From NCBI GenBank assembly GCA_023399595.1, contig JAEWOR010000041.1:1-64000 (forward strand): 64,000 bases of DNA, in the 5' to 3' direction. The position numbers were made by a program, and so were the translations under genes. Origin of the DNA: Bacteroidota bacterium. GTDB taxonomy: Bacteria; Bacteroidota; Bacteroidia; Flavobacteriales; Weeksellaceae. The notes under the pieces were generated by a model. That model saw only the letters and a program-made list of their open reading frames with translations, made no database searches and had not been told where the DNA came from. How positions within the stretch are numbered: the first letter of the stretch is position 1; every line of letters begins with the position of its first letter. Of this stretch, positions 24,784-33,290 are shown one piece after another.

Positions 24784-26580
24784 TTAAGCTTGCAAAATCT
24801 TTCTTTCCCCAATTTGTTGTCTCCACATTGCGTGATACAAACCATTTTCGGCCAATAACTGTTCGTGAGAACCCGTTTCTATAATTTTCCCTCGTTCCAA
24901 AACATAAATTCTGTCGGCATGCATTATCGTACTCAATCTGTGCGCAATTAAAACGGTAATCTGTTCCTTTTCTTCGGAAATTTCTTTAATAGTCGTAGTA
25001 ATTTCCTCTTCTGTAATAGAATCTAAAGCTGAAGTAGCTTCATCAAAAATAAGCAAATGAGGTTTTCTCAACAATGCTCTTGCAATAGCAATTCTTTGTT
25101 TTTCACCACCGCTTAATTTTAAACCACCTTCACCAATTACGGTATTAATTCCTTTTTCTGCACGCTCTAAAAGTGCTGTACAACTAGATTTTTTCAAAGC
25201 CAACTGCAAATCTTCTTCCGTAGCATTAGGGTTTACAAATAACAAATTTTCTTTAATTGTCCCTGCAAACAACTGAGTATCTTGGGTTACAAAACCAATC
25301 TGATTTCTCAATTCATCAAAATCGAATTCTTTTCCATTGATTTTATTGTAAAAAATATTTCCCTCTTGAGGTCTGTAAAGTCCCACCAATAATTTCACCA
25401 ACGTACTTTTTCCCGATCCACTTGGACCAACAAAAGCGATGGTTTCTCCATTTTTCACCCCAAAAGAAATATCAGAAAGTGCTTTATATTGAGCTGTTTG
25501 ATGCTTAAAAGAGACATTTATAAATTCCAATTCTTCAATCGAACCAATATGTTTGGGATGAAGCGGTTTTTCTTCAACATTTTTCTGCATCAATCGGTCA
25601 AAATTATTCAATGACGCTTCAGATTCACGGTAAGAAATAATAATGTTTCCTATTTCCTGCATGGGTCCAAATATGAAAAATCCATAAAACATCAACGATA
25701 AATATTGACCTGGAGTAACGATATTTTTAAAAATTAAAAGCAATAAAGTCAATGTAATTAACTGTTGCAGAAAATTCACCATCGTTCCTTGTACAAAGCT
25801 TAAAGAACGGATGCTTTTTACTTTTTTAAGTTCTAAACCAAGAATTTTGTAGGTATTATTATTCAATCGTAAAACTTCCTGATTGGTAAGTCCCAAACTT
25901 TTTACAATTTCTATATTCCTAAGACTTTCCGTGGTGCTTCCAGCCAAAGCTGTAGTTTCTTTTACAATATTTTTCTGAATGGTTTTAATTTTTTTACTCA
26001 ATAAATTGGTAACAAAAGCGATGAGAAAAACCCCGCAAATATAAACAGGCATAATTACCCAATGCAGCTGAAAAGCATAGACTGAAACGAAAATAATACT
26101 CACCAAAATTCCGAAGAAAATATTCACAAAATTGGTAATGAATTTCACGGTATCTTCACGAACTTTTGTTAAAATTGACAAAGTTTCACCACTTCTTTGG
26201 TCTTCAAACTCCTGATAAGGCAATGCCATAGAATGTTTCAAACCATCTGTGAAAATTTTGGCTCCGTATTTTTGGGTAATTACATTCACCACATAATCCT
26301 GAAAAGCCTTGGCAATTCTACTCACCATTGCAGTTCCAATCAATAATGAAAGGAAATAAAAAGCACCGTGATAAACGCCATTTCCATTTAGGTATTCGTG
26401 AAGATTTCTCGGTAATGTATTCGCTTTATCGAAAAAATTAGGGTGAGTTACCAATTCATCGAGAATATTTCCTGTAATCGCTGGTGCAAAAAGTGAAAAA
26501 ACCTGATTAATAGTCGCTAAAAGCAAAGAAAGAGCTATTAACCATTTATAAGGTTTTAAATATTTGAATAATATTTTCAT
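24784..26580 (-). CDS. ABC exporter, fused membrane and ATPase domains (MsbA-like)
   Basis: 598 residues. The first 330 form the six-helix exporter membrane domain; the rest is the ATPase with Walker A 'GPSGSGKSTLVKLL', Q-loop 'GFVTQDTQLFAG', signature 'LSGGEKQRIAIARALL', Walker B 'HLLIFDEATSALD' and the H-loop 'LIAHRLSTI'. It functions as a homodimer or heterodimer exporting lipids, drugs or peptides; the substrate is unknown. It is oriented against, and placed between, the two CoA-transferase subunit genes. TAATTTTG ends 4 bases before the ATG. Confidence 0.93.
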   Translation of the reverse strand: MKILFKYLKPYKWLIALSLLLATINQVFSLFAPAITGNILDELVTHPNFFDKANTLPRNLHEYLNGNGVYHGAFYFLSLLIGTAMVSRIAKAFQDYVVNVITQKYGAKIFTDGLKHSMALPYQEFEDQRSGETLSILTKVREDTVKFITNFVNIFFGILVSIIFVSVYAFQLHWVIMPVYICGVFLIAFVTNLLSKKIKTIQKNIVKETTALAGSTTESLRNIEIVKSLGLTNQEVLRLNNNTYKILGLELKKVKSIRSLSFVQGTMVNFLQQLITLTLLLLIFKNIVTPGQYLSLMFYGFFIFGPMQEIGNIIISYRESEASLNNFDRLMQKNVEEKPLHPKHIGSIEELEFINVSFKHQTAQYKALSDISFGVKNGETIAFVGPSGSGKSTLVKLLVGLYRPQEGNIFYNKINGKEFDFDELRNQIGFVTQDTQLFAGTIKENLLFVNPNATEEDLQLALKKSSCTALLERAEKGINTVIGEGGLKLSGGEKQRIAIARALLRKPHLLIFDEATSALDSITEEEITTTIKEISEEKEQITVLIAHRLSTIMHADRIYVLERGKIIETGSHEQLLAENGLYHAMWRQQIGERKILQA

Positions 26581-26584
26581 GCCA

Positions 26585-26592
26585 CAAAATTA
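26585..26592 (-). promoter_or_regulatory. TAnnTTTG box 4 bases before the ABC exporter start
   Basis: Minus strand TAATTTTG-TGGC-ATG. The spacing places the transcription start at the initiation codon. No obvious -33 box. Confidence 0.5.
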
Positions 26593-26665
26593 GAAATTAA
26601 ATTGAAGCTTTTTTAGTTTTTATCGTAAAGCCAGAAAATATTTCATTTCAATATTGTATTAATTA

Positions 26666-26760
26666 AGTCGCAAAGAATTCGTTTCTTGAATAATAAAATC
26701 TTTGATTTTTGCGTCTTTCAAAAAATGCATTTAGATACAACTTTGCAACTTCGCGTTAAA
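26666..26760. repeat. Seven-base-periodic intergenic tract (CTTTGCG type)
   Basis: Contains GTCGCAA, ATCTTTG-ATTTTTG-CGTCTTT and ACTTTGC-AACTTCG-CGTTAAA, imperfect heptamers of the type CTTTGCG/ACTTTGC. It occupies much of the 264-base gap between the divergent ABC exporter and the CoA-transferase B gene. No gene is seen here. Confidence 0.5.
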
Positions 26761-26844
26761 AAAAAACAGCTTTTATCTCGCAAAAACTACGAACTCTTTT
26801 TTATTCACTCGAAAATAATTAAATTGCAGCATAAGTTTTAATCT

Positions 26845-27498
26845 ATGCTTACAAAAGAACAAATAGCTAAAAGAATTTCAAAAGAAGTAAAAGACGGATA
26901 TTACGTAAACCTTGGAATTGGTATTCCCACTTTGGTGGCGAATTATGTTCCAGACAATCTTTCGGTTGAATTTCAAAGTGAAAACGGCGTTTTAGGAATG
27001 GGTCCCTTTCCTTTTGAAGGAGAAGAAGACGCAGACCTCATTAATGCAGGAAAACAAACCATTACCATACTTCCGGGAGGATCTTTTTTTGATTCTGCAT
27101 TTAGTTTTGGGATGATTAGAAGTCAGAAAGTAGATTTAACCATTCTTGGAGCGATGGAAGTTTCTGAAAACGGAGATATCGCCAACTGGAAAATCCCAGG
27201 AAAAATGGTAAAAGGAATGGGTGGAGCGATGGATTTAGTGGCTTCTGCAGAAAATATTATCGTAGCCATGATGCACGTGAACAAAGCTGGAGAAAGTAAA
27301 ATTCTTAAAAAATGTACGCTTCCTTTAACGGGAGTGGGTTGTGTAAAGAAAGTGGTTACAGAATTAGCTGTAATGGACATTACGCCAAATGGTTTTAAAC
27401 TTTTGGAAAGAGCTCCAGGTGTTTCTGTGGAAGATATTGTAAAAGCAACAGAAGCTGAATTGATTATTGAAGGTGATATTCCAGAAATGCAATTCTAA
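26845..27498 (+). CDS. scoB: 3-oxoacid CoA-transferase subunit B
   Basis: 217 residues. The catalytic glutamate is in 'EFQSENGVLGMGPFP' (the SENG motif). Other family blocks are 'GYYVNLGIGIPTLVANYVP', 'GGSFFDSAFSFGMIRSQKVD', 'GAMEVSENGDIANWKIPGK' and 'GMGGAMDLV'. It supplies the residue that forms the CoA-thioester intermediate and needs subunit A (23766-24467) for activity. Having the subunits apart and with separate upstream regions means that expression must be balanced by two promoters or by readthrough. Confidence 0.95.
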   Translation: MLTKEQIAKRISKEVKDGYYVNLGIGIPTLVANYVPDNLSVEFQSENGVLGMGPFPFEGEEDADLINAGKQTITILPGGSFFDSAFSFGMIRSQKVDLTILGAMEVSENGDIANWKIPGKMVKGMGGAMDLVASAENIIVAMMHVNKAGESKILKKCTLPLTGVGCVKKVVTELAVMDITPNGFKLLERAPGVSVEDIVKATEAELIIEGDIPEMQF

Positions 27499-27532
27499 TT
27501 TTTTTTATAAAAAAATTCAATCTATATAAATG

Positions 27533-27560
27533 AAGCTGCCCATGTAGGCAGCTTTTTATT
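27533..27560. terminator. Bidirectional hairpin terminator
   Basis: Stem AAGCTGCC/GGCAGCTT (27533-27540 with 27547-27554), followed by TTTTTATTTT. It lies between convergent scoB and the muramidase gene. Confidence 0.8.
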
Positions 27561-28121
27561 TTAACTACTATATTTTTTATAAGCAGCGGCCAGTTTTTTA
27601 TCATAATTATATTTAGAATACATGGGGCCATTATATTTCCTTGCAAAATCTGCCCATCTTTTATCCCTTAATTCATCATCCAAAAATGTATTTTTAATAT
27701 AATTAATAAATGCATCGAGCTGTTCGGCTTCCGAGGTGTACATTGCAGTCACAAACTGCTGCAAACTATTAAAACCAGCCAATGTAAAATTGAAACCCAT
27801 TATCTGGAATTTCCCCCATGATGCCGACATTAACGCAGCATTTCTGTCCAATGCTACTGCAGTTTGTAATTTTTTATGTTGTTGATTTACTTTTCCATAA
27901 CCTCCAGGAGAAGGATTGGAAATACTAGGATTTGAACTATCGAAAATATGTTTGGTTAATCTTGAAAAAATGTGTCTTTCAAATAAAATAATTGGTTCAT
28001 CAGAAGGTAAAAATCCATCAGATTTAGATTCCACTTCCGCAACTGCTTTAATAGCTGCAATATCGCAATTAAAAGATTTTGCAGCTTTACTAAAATCTTG
28101 TTCTTGTAATTTTGTTTTCAT
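27561..28121 (-). CDS. N-acetylmuramidase (DUF3380 / endolysin-type peptidoglycan hydrolase)
   Basis: 186 residues. The family pattern is clear: 'IAAIKAVAEVESKSDGFLP', then 'EPIILFERHIFSRLT', 'NPSPGGYGKVNQQHKKLQ' and 'ALMSASWGKFQIMGFNF', ending in 'RWADFARKYNGP'. The first glutamates, in 'EVESKSDGF', are the likely catalytic residues. There is no signal peptide and no separate cell-wall binding domain, so export would need a holin, a secretion apparatus or lysis. The family occurs as phage endolysins and as contact-dependent effectors. No phage genes surround it; it is solitary, between scoB and a 391-base AT-rich gap. Confidence 0.88.
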   Translation of the reverse strand: MKTKLQEQDFSKAAKSFNCDIAAIKAVAEVESKSDGFLPSDEPIILFERHIFSRLTKHIFDSSNPSISNPSPGGYGKVNQQHKKLQTAVALDRNAALMSASWGKFQIMGFNFTLAGFNSLQQFVTAMYTSEAEQLDAFINYIKNTFLDDELRDKRWADFARKYNGPMYSKYNYDKKLAAAYKKYSS

Positions 28122-28512
28122 GACTTATAGCTTTTAGTGAGTTTATGATTTTAAGAACAGTTCATAATTTTACTATATTACTAGAAATGAATACTTTAGA
28201 TAAAAACTTCGTTTATAACAAGGAAATCAAATTATAGAACGAATTCAGATAAATTAATTCAATGCAATAAAACCTAAATTACATTATAAAAATTAAAACA
28301 ATAAACGTTTTTAATGAATAATTTTCACGCATCTAAGTTAATCAATTAAATTTTATTAAATTCAAATTATTTGCTTTTTTTATAATTATAAAGCACCAAA
28401 AGTTTTCAAACAATTTTTTATTGTATTAAGGCGAAGAAATTACTAAAATAGCTTTTAGTCTCAATGAAATTTTCTGTGATAAATTTCTGAAAGCTTTTTC
28501 AAATTAAGCTTC
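28122..28512. other. AT-rich intergenic region without recognisable gene
   Basis: 391 bases, very A+T rich, with no convincing ORF, hairpin terminator or TAnnTTTG box on either strand. It should contain the promoter of the muramidase gene. Confidence 0.5.
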
Positions 28513-29469
28513 TCATTTTTTTGAAGACAAGTTCATTAAAACAATTGCGAATAAAATTAATGCAATTCCGCACCATTGTATCGCTAAAACTTGTTCTCCT
28601 AGTAAAACATACGCCATTGTCACCGAAACGGGAAGTTCTAAAGACGAAACAATGCTTCCTAAGCCCAATCCCGCTTTTGGGAATCCTGTATTGAATAAAA
28701 TGGGAGGTAAAATAGTCCCGAAAAGCGCCAAAATAAAACCGTATTTCCAAATGATAGTAAAATCAAACGCACGGATGTGAGCTGTATTTTCAGTGAAATT
28801 TAAATAAAGTGATCTTAAAGAATCAAAATACAAAGGTCCAATTTGAGCAAAAAATAAAAAAGTTAAAACAACCATTCCAGCTCCTAAAAGCATTATAAAG
28901 GTCTTTCTAAACGGTGATAAATAAGTAGCAATGGTATTGGAAGTAAACATGGTAACCGTAAAAGAAGTTGCCGCCAAAATTCCCCAAAACAAACCTCTTA
29001 TATCCAATTCAATATTTGAATTAAAGCTGTTGGTTGACAATAAAGTTCCTACTAAAACCACCAAAGTAGCAATGATTTTTCTTGCGTTAGGAATTTTTTT
29101 CTGAATAAAACTTTCCACTACAACGCTAAACCACACCGATTGCATAAGCAAAACAATAGCAATTGAGACATTAATATACTGAACCGATAAATAATAAAAC
29201 AAGCTGGTAAAACCGAGTGATGTTCCTGCTAGAATTAATTTTAGAGTATCTTTTTTTGTGGGTTTTTCTAGTTTCTTTTTCGAGAAGGATGTTTGAATTA
29301 AATTAATGATCAACAACCCAAAAATCCCCAATAAAACTTGTGCTGTAGTAACTTCCGAGGTGGTATAATTTTCATTGTAAGCCAATTTTACAAACGTTGC
29401 TAACATTCCATAAAATGCAGCTCCTAACCCCACAAACAAAATTCCTTTTAGTATATTTTTCTTCTCCAT
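28513..29469 (-). CDS. EamA/DMT family transporter
   Basis: 318 residues with ten hydrophobic helices in two EamA repeats. 'KGILFVGLGAAFYGMLATFVK' opens the first and 'DIRGLFWGILAATSFTVTMFT' the second, each with the small-residue-rich start of EamA domains; the last helices include 'LELPVSVTMAYVLLGEQV', a strongly conserved block (the 'E-P-v...ll-GE' element). Substrates of this drug/metabolite family vary widely (amino acids, purines, others). Downstream of it on the minus strand no clear terminator is seen. Confidence 0.88.
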   Translation of the reverse strand: MEKKNILKGILFVGLGAAFYGMLATFVKLAYNENYTTSEVTTAQVLLGIFGLLIINLIQTSFSKKKLEKPTKKDTLKLILAGTSLGFTSLFYYLSVQYINVSIAIVLLMQSVWFSVVVESFIQKKIPNARKIIATLVVLVGTLLSTNSFNSNIELDIRGLFWGILAATSFTVTMFTSNTIATYLSPFRKTFIMLLGAGMVVLTFLFFAQIGPLYFDSLRSLYLNFTENTAHIRAFDFTIIWKYGFILALFGTILPPILFNTGFPKAGLGLGSIVSSLELPVSVTMAYVLLGEQVLAIQWCGIALILFAIVLMNLSSKK

Positions 29470-29510
29470 TTTAGTTCAAAAAAGCTTGTAAAGTTAGGGA
29501 ATTTATTTGG

Positions 29511-29598
29511 TTAGAGATTAGAGATTAGAGATTAGAGATTAGAGATTAGAAGTTAGAAGTTAGAAGTTAGAAGTTAGAAATTAGAAATTAGAAATTAG
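29511..29598. repeat. Perfect heptamer tandem array (TTAGAGA / TTAGAAG / TTAGAAA)
   Basis: Twelve successive 7-base units plus a partial one: five TTAGAGA, then four TTAGAAG, then three TTAGAAA, then TTAG. Blocks of identical units next to each other indicate expansion by local duplication. The array sits between the start of the EamA gene and the end of rpsA, both on the minus strand. Confidence 0.95.
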
Positions 29599-29642
29599 TA
29601 ATTTGATTATTTATCGCAAAACGAAATTAATAAATCACAAAA

Positions 29643-29666
29643 AAACCGCCCAAAACTGGACGGTTT
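29643..29666 (-). terminator. Hairpin terminator after rpsA
   Basis: Stem AAACCG-CC/GG-A-CGGTTT (29643-29650 with 29658-29666), with one bulge and an A-run on the plus strand just to the left. Confidence 0.75.
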
Positions 29667-29689
29667 CATTATTTTAGAAATGGGTGAGA

Positions 29690-31474
29690 TTATTTACCTC
29701 CTTCCATTTTCTTTTTCAATTCTGCTAAAGCATCGATATCTCCAAGAGTTGATCTTTCTTCGTTGTTTGAAGAAGATACAACGTTTTTAGATTCTCTAAC
29801 ATTTTTCTTCTCTTCATCTCTGAAGATACCTGTATGAGAAACTACAACTCTCTTGAATTCTTTGTTGAACTCGATTACTTTGAAATCAGCAGTTTCACCT
29901 TTCTTGATTTTAGAACCATCTTCTTTTTCTAATAATCTAGATGGGCAGAAAGCTTCAACTTCTTGGTCTTCGAATTGGATAGATGCTCCTTTATCGTGAA
30001 CTTCTACTGCGTTTCCAAAATGAACTGTTCCTTCAGCATATTTAGTTTCGAATTTATCCCAAGGGTTGTCAGTAAGTTGTTTGTGACCTAAAGATAATCT
30101 TCTAGCTTGAGTATCCAATTCTAATACTACAACGTCTAATTTATCTCCAACTGCACAGAACTCAGATGGGTGCTTGATTTTCTTAGTCCAAGAAAGATCA
30201 GAAATATAAATTAATCCATCGATACCTTCTTCTAACTCTACGAATACACCAAAGTTAGTAAAGTTTCTTACAGTTCCAACATGCTTAGAACCTACTGGAT
30301 ATTTAGCTTCGATATTTTCCCATGGATCTTTAGATAATTGTTTGATACCTAAAGAGATTTTTCTGTCTTCTCTATCTAAAGTTAATACTTCAGCTTCAAC
30401 TTCATCACCTACTTTCACGAAATCACCTGCAGATCTTAAGTGAGTAGACCAAGACATTTCAGAAACGTGGATTAATCCTTCTACACCTGGAGCGATTTCT
30501 ACGAATGCACCATAGTCAGCAAGAACTACTACTTTTCCTTTTACTTTATCTCCAACTTTTAAGTCAGCAGAAAGAGCATCCCAAGGATGAGCTTCTAATT
30601 GCTTCATACCTAATTGGATTCTTGTTTTCTCATCATCAAAGTCAAGGATAACCACTTTTACAGTTTGTCCATCTTCTAATATTTCAGATGGGTGGTTAAC
30701 TCTAGACCAAGAAAGATCAGTGATGTGGATAAGTCCATCAACACCTCCTAAGTCGATGAATACACCGTAAGAAGTAATATTTTTAACAGTTCCTTCAAGA
30801 ACTTGTCCTTTTTCTAACTGAGCAATGATTTCTTTTTTCTGACCTTCGATATCAGCTTCGATAAGTGCTTTGTGAGATACAACAACGTTTTTGAATTCAG
30901 GGTTGATTTTAACCACTTTGAACTCCATAGTTTTACCAACGTACTGATCGTAATCTTTAATAGGCTTAACATCGATTTGAGAACCTGGTAAGAATGCTTC
31001 AATACCGTGAACGTCTACGATCATACCCCCTTTAGTTCTAGACTTAACAAACCCGTTAACGATTTCTCCAGTTTCGTGAAGTTCGTTTACTTTATCCCAA
31101 GCTTTAAGCGTTCTTGCTTTTTTGTGAGAAAGTTGTAATTGTCCAGATTTGTCTTCTCTTCTGTCTACCATTACTTCAACTTCATCACCTACTTTAAGAC
31201 CTGGGTTGTAACGGAATTCGTTAAGAGAAATTACACCTTCTGATTTAAAATCGATGTCAACAATAGCTTCTTTGTCTGTTAATCTTACAACTTTACCAGT
31301 GATAACGTCGTTATCATTTAAACTGCTAAGAGATCCGTTGTAGATTTCTTCAAGATCGCTTTTTTCTTTTCTTGCTTCTGCATCAAGACCTGATTCGAAA
31401 GAATCCCAATCAAATTGTTCTGGTGCTACGTTTTGGTTTAATAAAACCTCTGCTGAATTTGTCTCTTTTGACAT
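29690..31474 (-). CDS. rpsA: 30S ribosomal protein S1
   Basis: 594 residues with six S1/OB-fold repeats, each recognisable by 'G-x-F-V-x-x...G-L-I-H'-type strands, for example 'GVFIDLGGVDGLIHITDLSW', 'GAFVEIAPGVEGLIHVSEMS' and 'GVFVELEEGIDGLIYISDLS'. Domains 3-5 are the most alike. S1 binds mRNA on the 30S subunit; in this phylum, where Shine-Dalgarno sequences are rare, S1 is thought to matter particularly for initiation on A-rich leaders. It begins after an acidic segment of about 40 residues. It is transcribed alone from a promoter at about 31600, with a leader of roughly 120 bases. Confidence 0.97.
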   Translation of the reverse strand: MSKETNSAEVLLNQNVAPEQFDWDSFESGLDAEARKEKSDLEEIYNGSLSSLNDNDVITGKVVRLTDKEAIVDIDFKSEGVISLNEFRYNPGLKVGDEVEVMVDRREDKSGQLQLSHKKARTLKAWDKVNELHETGEIVNGFVKSRTKGGMIVDVHGIEAFLPGSQIDVKPIKDYDQYVGKTMEFKVVKINPEFKNVVVSHKALIEADIEGQKKEIIAQLEKGQVLEGTVKNITSYGVFIDLGGVDGLIHITDLSWSRVNHPSEILEDGQTVKVVILDFDDEKTRIQLGMKQLEAHPWDALSADLKVGDKVKGKVVVLADYGAFVEIAPGVEGLIHVSEMSWSTHLRSAGDFVKVGDEVEAEVLTLDREDRKISLGIKQLSKDPWENIEAKYPVGSKHVGTVRNFTNFGVFVELEEGIDGLIYISDLSWTKKIKHPSEFCAVGDKLDVVVLELDTQARRLSLGHKQLTDNPWDKFETKYAEGTVHFGNAVEVHDKGASIQFEDQEVEAFCPSRLLEKEDGSKIKKGETADFKVIEFNKEFKRVVVSHTGIFRDEEKKNVRESKNVVSSSNNEERSTLGDIDALAELKKKMEGGK

Positions 31475-31597
31475 TTTCTAATAAAATTTGTATTCCTAAT
31501 TTGTTTTTAGCTTCGACTAAAATGGACTAAAGAAAAAATAGGAAGATGTTAATTTTGAATTATTTACTTCGCCGAATTCACTCCATAAAAAGTTTTG

Positions 31598-31605
31598 CAA
31601 AAATA
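31598..31605 (-). promoter_or_regulatory. Promoter -7 box of rpsA
   Basis: Minus strand TATTTTTG, with a TTG 18 bases further upstream (near 31624-31626), the arrangement expected of a flavobacterial sigma-A promoter. The predicted leader of about 120 bases before the rpsA ATG is long for this genome and could host autogenous control. Confidence 0.6.
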
Positions 31606-31659
31606 CGAAAATTTATTACACCACAATCGATTATCATTAAAAAAAATCATTGATTTTGG

Positions 31660-31748
31660 GAATCGGAATTCGAGGTTCTCGTTACGAGATTCGGAATTTG
31701 AAGTCTGAGTTTTAAATTTTGTGATTTAAGTTCAAAAATTTCAATTAC
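31660..31748. repeat. Degenerate seven-base-periodic tract
   Basis: Reads as consecutive imperfect heptamers: AATCGGA-ATTCGAG-GTTCTCG-TTACGAG-ATTCGGA-ATTTGAA-GTCTGAG-TTTTAAA and onward. It includes the small palindrome CTCGTTACGAG. It lies in the 395-base gap between divergent rpsA and the helicase gene. Confidence 0.5.
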
Positions 31749-31769
31749 TATTAACAATCTCTTTTTTTA

Positions 31770-31856
31770 ATTTCAATATTGCGTATATTGTTAATCGTCA
31801 ATTGCTCATTGCTAATATTGAAACTCGAATTACTTCTCAACTCGAAATCAAAAAAC
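31770..31856. repeat. Second degenerate seven-base-periodic tract in the same gap
   Basis: Heptamer phase is kept through TCAATTG-CTCATTG-CTAATAT-TGAAACT-CGAATTA-CTTCTCA-ACTCGAA-ATCAAAA, ending just before the helicase promoter box. Confidence 0.45.
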
Positions 31857-31857
31857 T

Positions 31858-31865
31858 TATCTTTG
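31858..31865 (+). promoter_or_regulatory. TAnnTTTG box 4 bases before the helicase start
   Basis: TATCTTTG-CCAT-ATG. The spacing predicts a leaderless mRNA beginning at the helicase ATG (31870), unless translation begins at an internal ATG such as 31897. Confidence 0.5.
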
Positions 31866-31869
31866 CCAT

Positions 31870-33177
31870 ATGCAACTAGAAAGAATTTTAAAAAATATGC
31901 AGATTCAGGAACTGAATCAAATGCAGAAATCCACTTATAAAGCTTCAGAAAACAATCAAGATATTGTCTTACTTTCGCCGACTGGATCTGGCAAAACATT
32001 AGCTTTTTTACTTCCTGTTGTAAGAAGTTTAAAAGAAAACAAAAAAGGAATTCAGACATTGGTTTTGGTTCCTGCAAGAGAATTGGCATTGCAAATTGAG
32101 CAAGTTTTTAAAAGCATGAAAACCGATTACAAAGTAACAGTTTGCTACGGCGGGCATGATAAAAAAATTGAAGCCAATAATCTTATTGAAGCTCCCGCAA
32201 TTTTAGTGGGAACTCCTGGAAGAGTTGCAGACCATTTAAGACAAAATAATTTTGACCCTAGAAGCATCAAAACCCTAATTTTAGATGAGTTTGATAAATC
32301 TTTAGAATTTGGATTCCAGGAGGAGATGAGTTTTATTATTCAGTCCTTAAAAAATCTTGACCAAAGAATCCTTACTTCAGCAACAGCCATGGAAGAAATT
32401 CCAGAATTTACGGGTTTAAAAGATGAAAAAATGGTTGATTTCTTAAAATTAGGAGAAAACAAACCTGATATTCATCTCAAAAAAGTATTGACTACGGCGG
32501 AGGAGAAATTAGAAACTTTATTTCATTTAATTTGTAAAATCGGAAACAAGAGAACGCTTATTTTCTGTAACCATAGAGAAGCTGTTGACAGAATTTCTGA
32601 ACTTTTACAAGAAAAAGGCATCGAGCGAGAAACTTTTCATGGTGGAATGGAGCAAGATGAAAGAGAACGTGCATTATTGAAATTCAGAAATGATTCTGCA
32701 AGAATATTAATTACCACAGATTTAGCAGCGAGAGGTTTGGATATACCAGAAGTGGAATCTATTGTTCATTATCAACTTCCATCAAAAGAAGATGCTTTCA
32801 TTCATAGAAACGGAAGAACAGCTAGAATGAACGCGAAAGGTTTTGCTTATTTAATCATGAAAGAAGAGGATAGCTTTCCTTTTTTAGAAAAAGATATTCC
32901 GACCGTAAATGTAAATGATGAAACGAGAATTCCAGCGAAAACGCCCTTTGAAACCATTTATATAAGTGCAGGGAAAAAAGATAAAGTGAATAAAGTGGAT
33001 ATTGTGGGTTATTTAATGAAAAAAGGAGACCTTCAAAAAGATGAACTGGGATTAATAGAAGTGAAAGACAATACTTCCTACGCTGCAATATCTCGAAAAA
33101 GAGTAAAAGATGTTCTTTTAAGATTAGCCAATGAGAAATTAAAAGGCAAAAAAGTAAAAATGGAAATTGCGTACTAA
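31870..33177 (+). CDS. DEAD-box-type ATP-dependent RNA helicase (DEFD variant)
   Basis: 435 residues with all RNA-helicase motifs: Q motif 'LNQMQKSTY', motif I 'SPTGSGKTLAFLLP', Ia 'PARELALQ', Ib 'TPGRVADHL', motif II 'LILDEFDKSLE', motif III 'SAT', motif V 'TDLAARGLDIP' and motif VI 'HRNGRTARM'. Motif II is DEFD rather than DEAD. The core ends at about residue 345; the last 90 residues form a compact tail with 'GKKDKVNKVDIVGYLMKKG' and 'YAAISRKRVKDVLLRL', resembling the DbpA-type RNA-binding domain. It unwinds structured RNA, probably in ribosome assembly. Confidence 0.93.
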   Translation: MQLERILKNMQIQELNQMQKSTYKASENNQDIVLLSPTGSGKTLAFLLPVVRSLKENKKGIQTLVLVPARELALQIEQVFKSMKTDYKVTVCYGGHDKKIEANNLIEAPAILVGTPGRVADHLRQNNFDPRSIKTLILDEFDKSLEFGFQEEMSFIIQSLKNLDQRILTSATAMEEIPEFTGLKDEKMVDFLKLGENKPDIHLKKVLTTAEEKLETLFHLICKIGNKRTLIFCNHREAVDRISELLQEKGIERETFHGGMEQDERERALLKFRNDSARILITTDLAARGLDIPEVESIVHYQLPSKEDAFIHRNGRTARMNAKGFAYLIMKEEDSFPFLEKDIPTVNVNDETRIPAKTPFETIYISAGKKDKVNKVDIVGYLMKKGDLQKDELGLIEVKDNTSYAAISRKRVKDVLLRLANEKLKGKKVKMEIAY

Positions 33178-33186
33178 AAATTTATG

Positions 33187-33207
33187 ATTTGAAATTTGAA
33201 ATTTGTG
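33187..33207. repeat. Short heptamer repeat (ATTTGAA)
   Basis: ATTTGAAATTTGAAATTTG: two full units and a partial one of ATTTGAA, directly downstream of the helicase stop. Confidence 0.6.
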
Positions 33208-33280
33208 GTTTTTACTATGAAATTTCATAACATTTTGATTTTGAAATTCATTGAAATTTTTCGTTACTTTTGCAAATATT

Positions 33281-33288
33281 TATTTTTG
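33281..33288 (+). promoter_or_regulatory. Candidate promoter boxes of the MerR gene
   Basis: TATTTTTG lies only 2 bases before ATG 33291, and a second match, TACTTTTG, lies at about 33265-33272, giving a leader of more than 10 bases. The upstream one is the more credible promoter. Confidence 0.4.
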
Positions 33289-33290
33289 AA

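Noticed and set aside
27561..28512. Prophage remnant around the muramidase
   Set aside because: No integrase, capsid, holin or attachment-site repeats were found near it; only the single lysin gene is seen.
29511..29598. Possible CRISPR array
   Set aside because: Units are 7 bases with no spacers; it is a simple tandem repeat.
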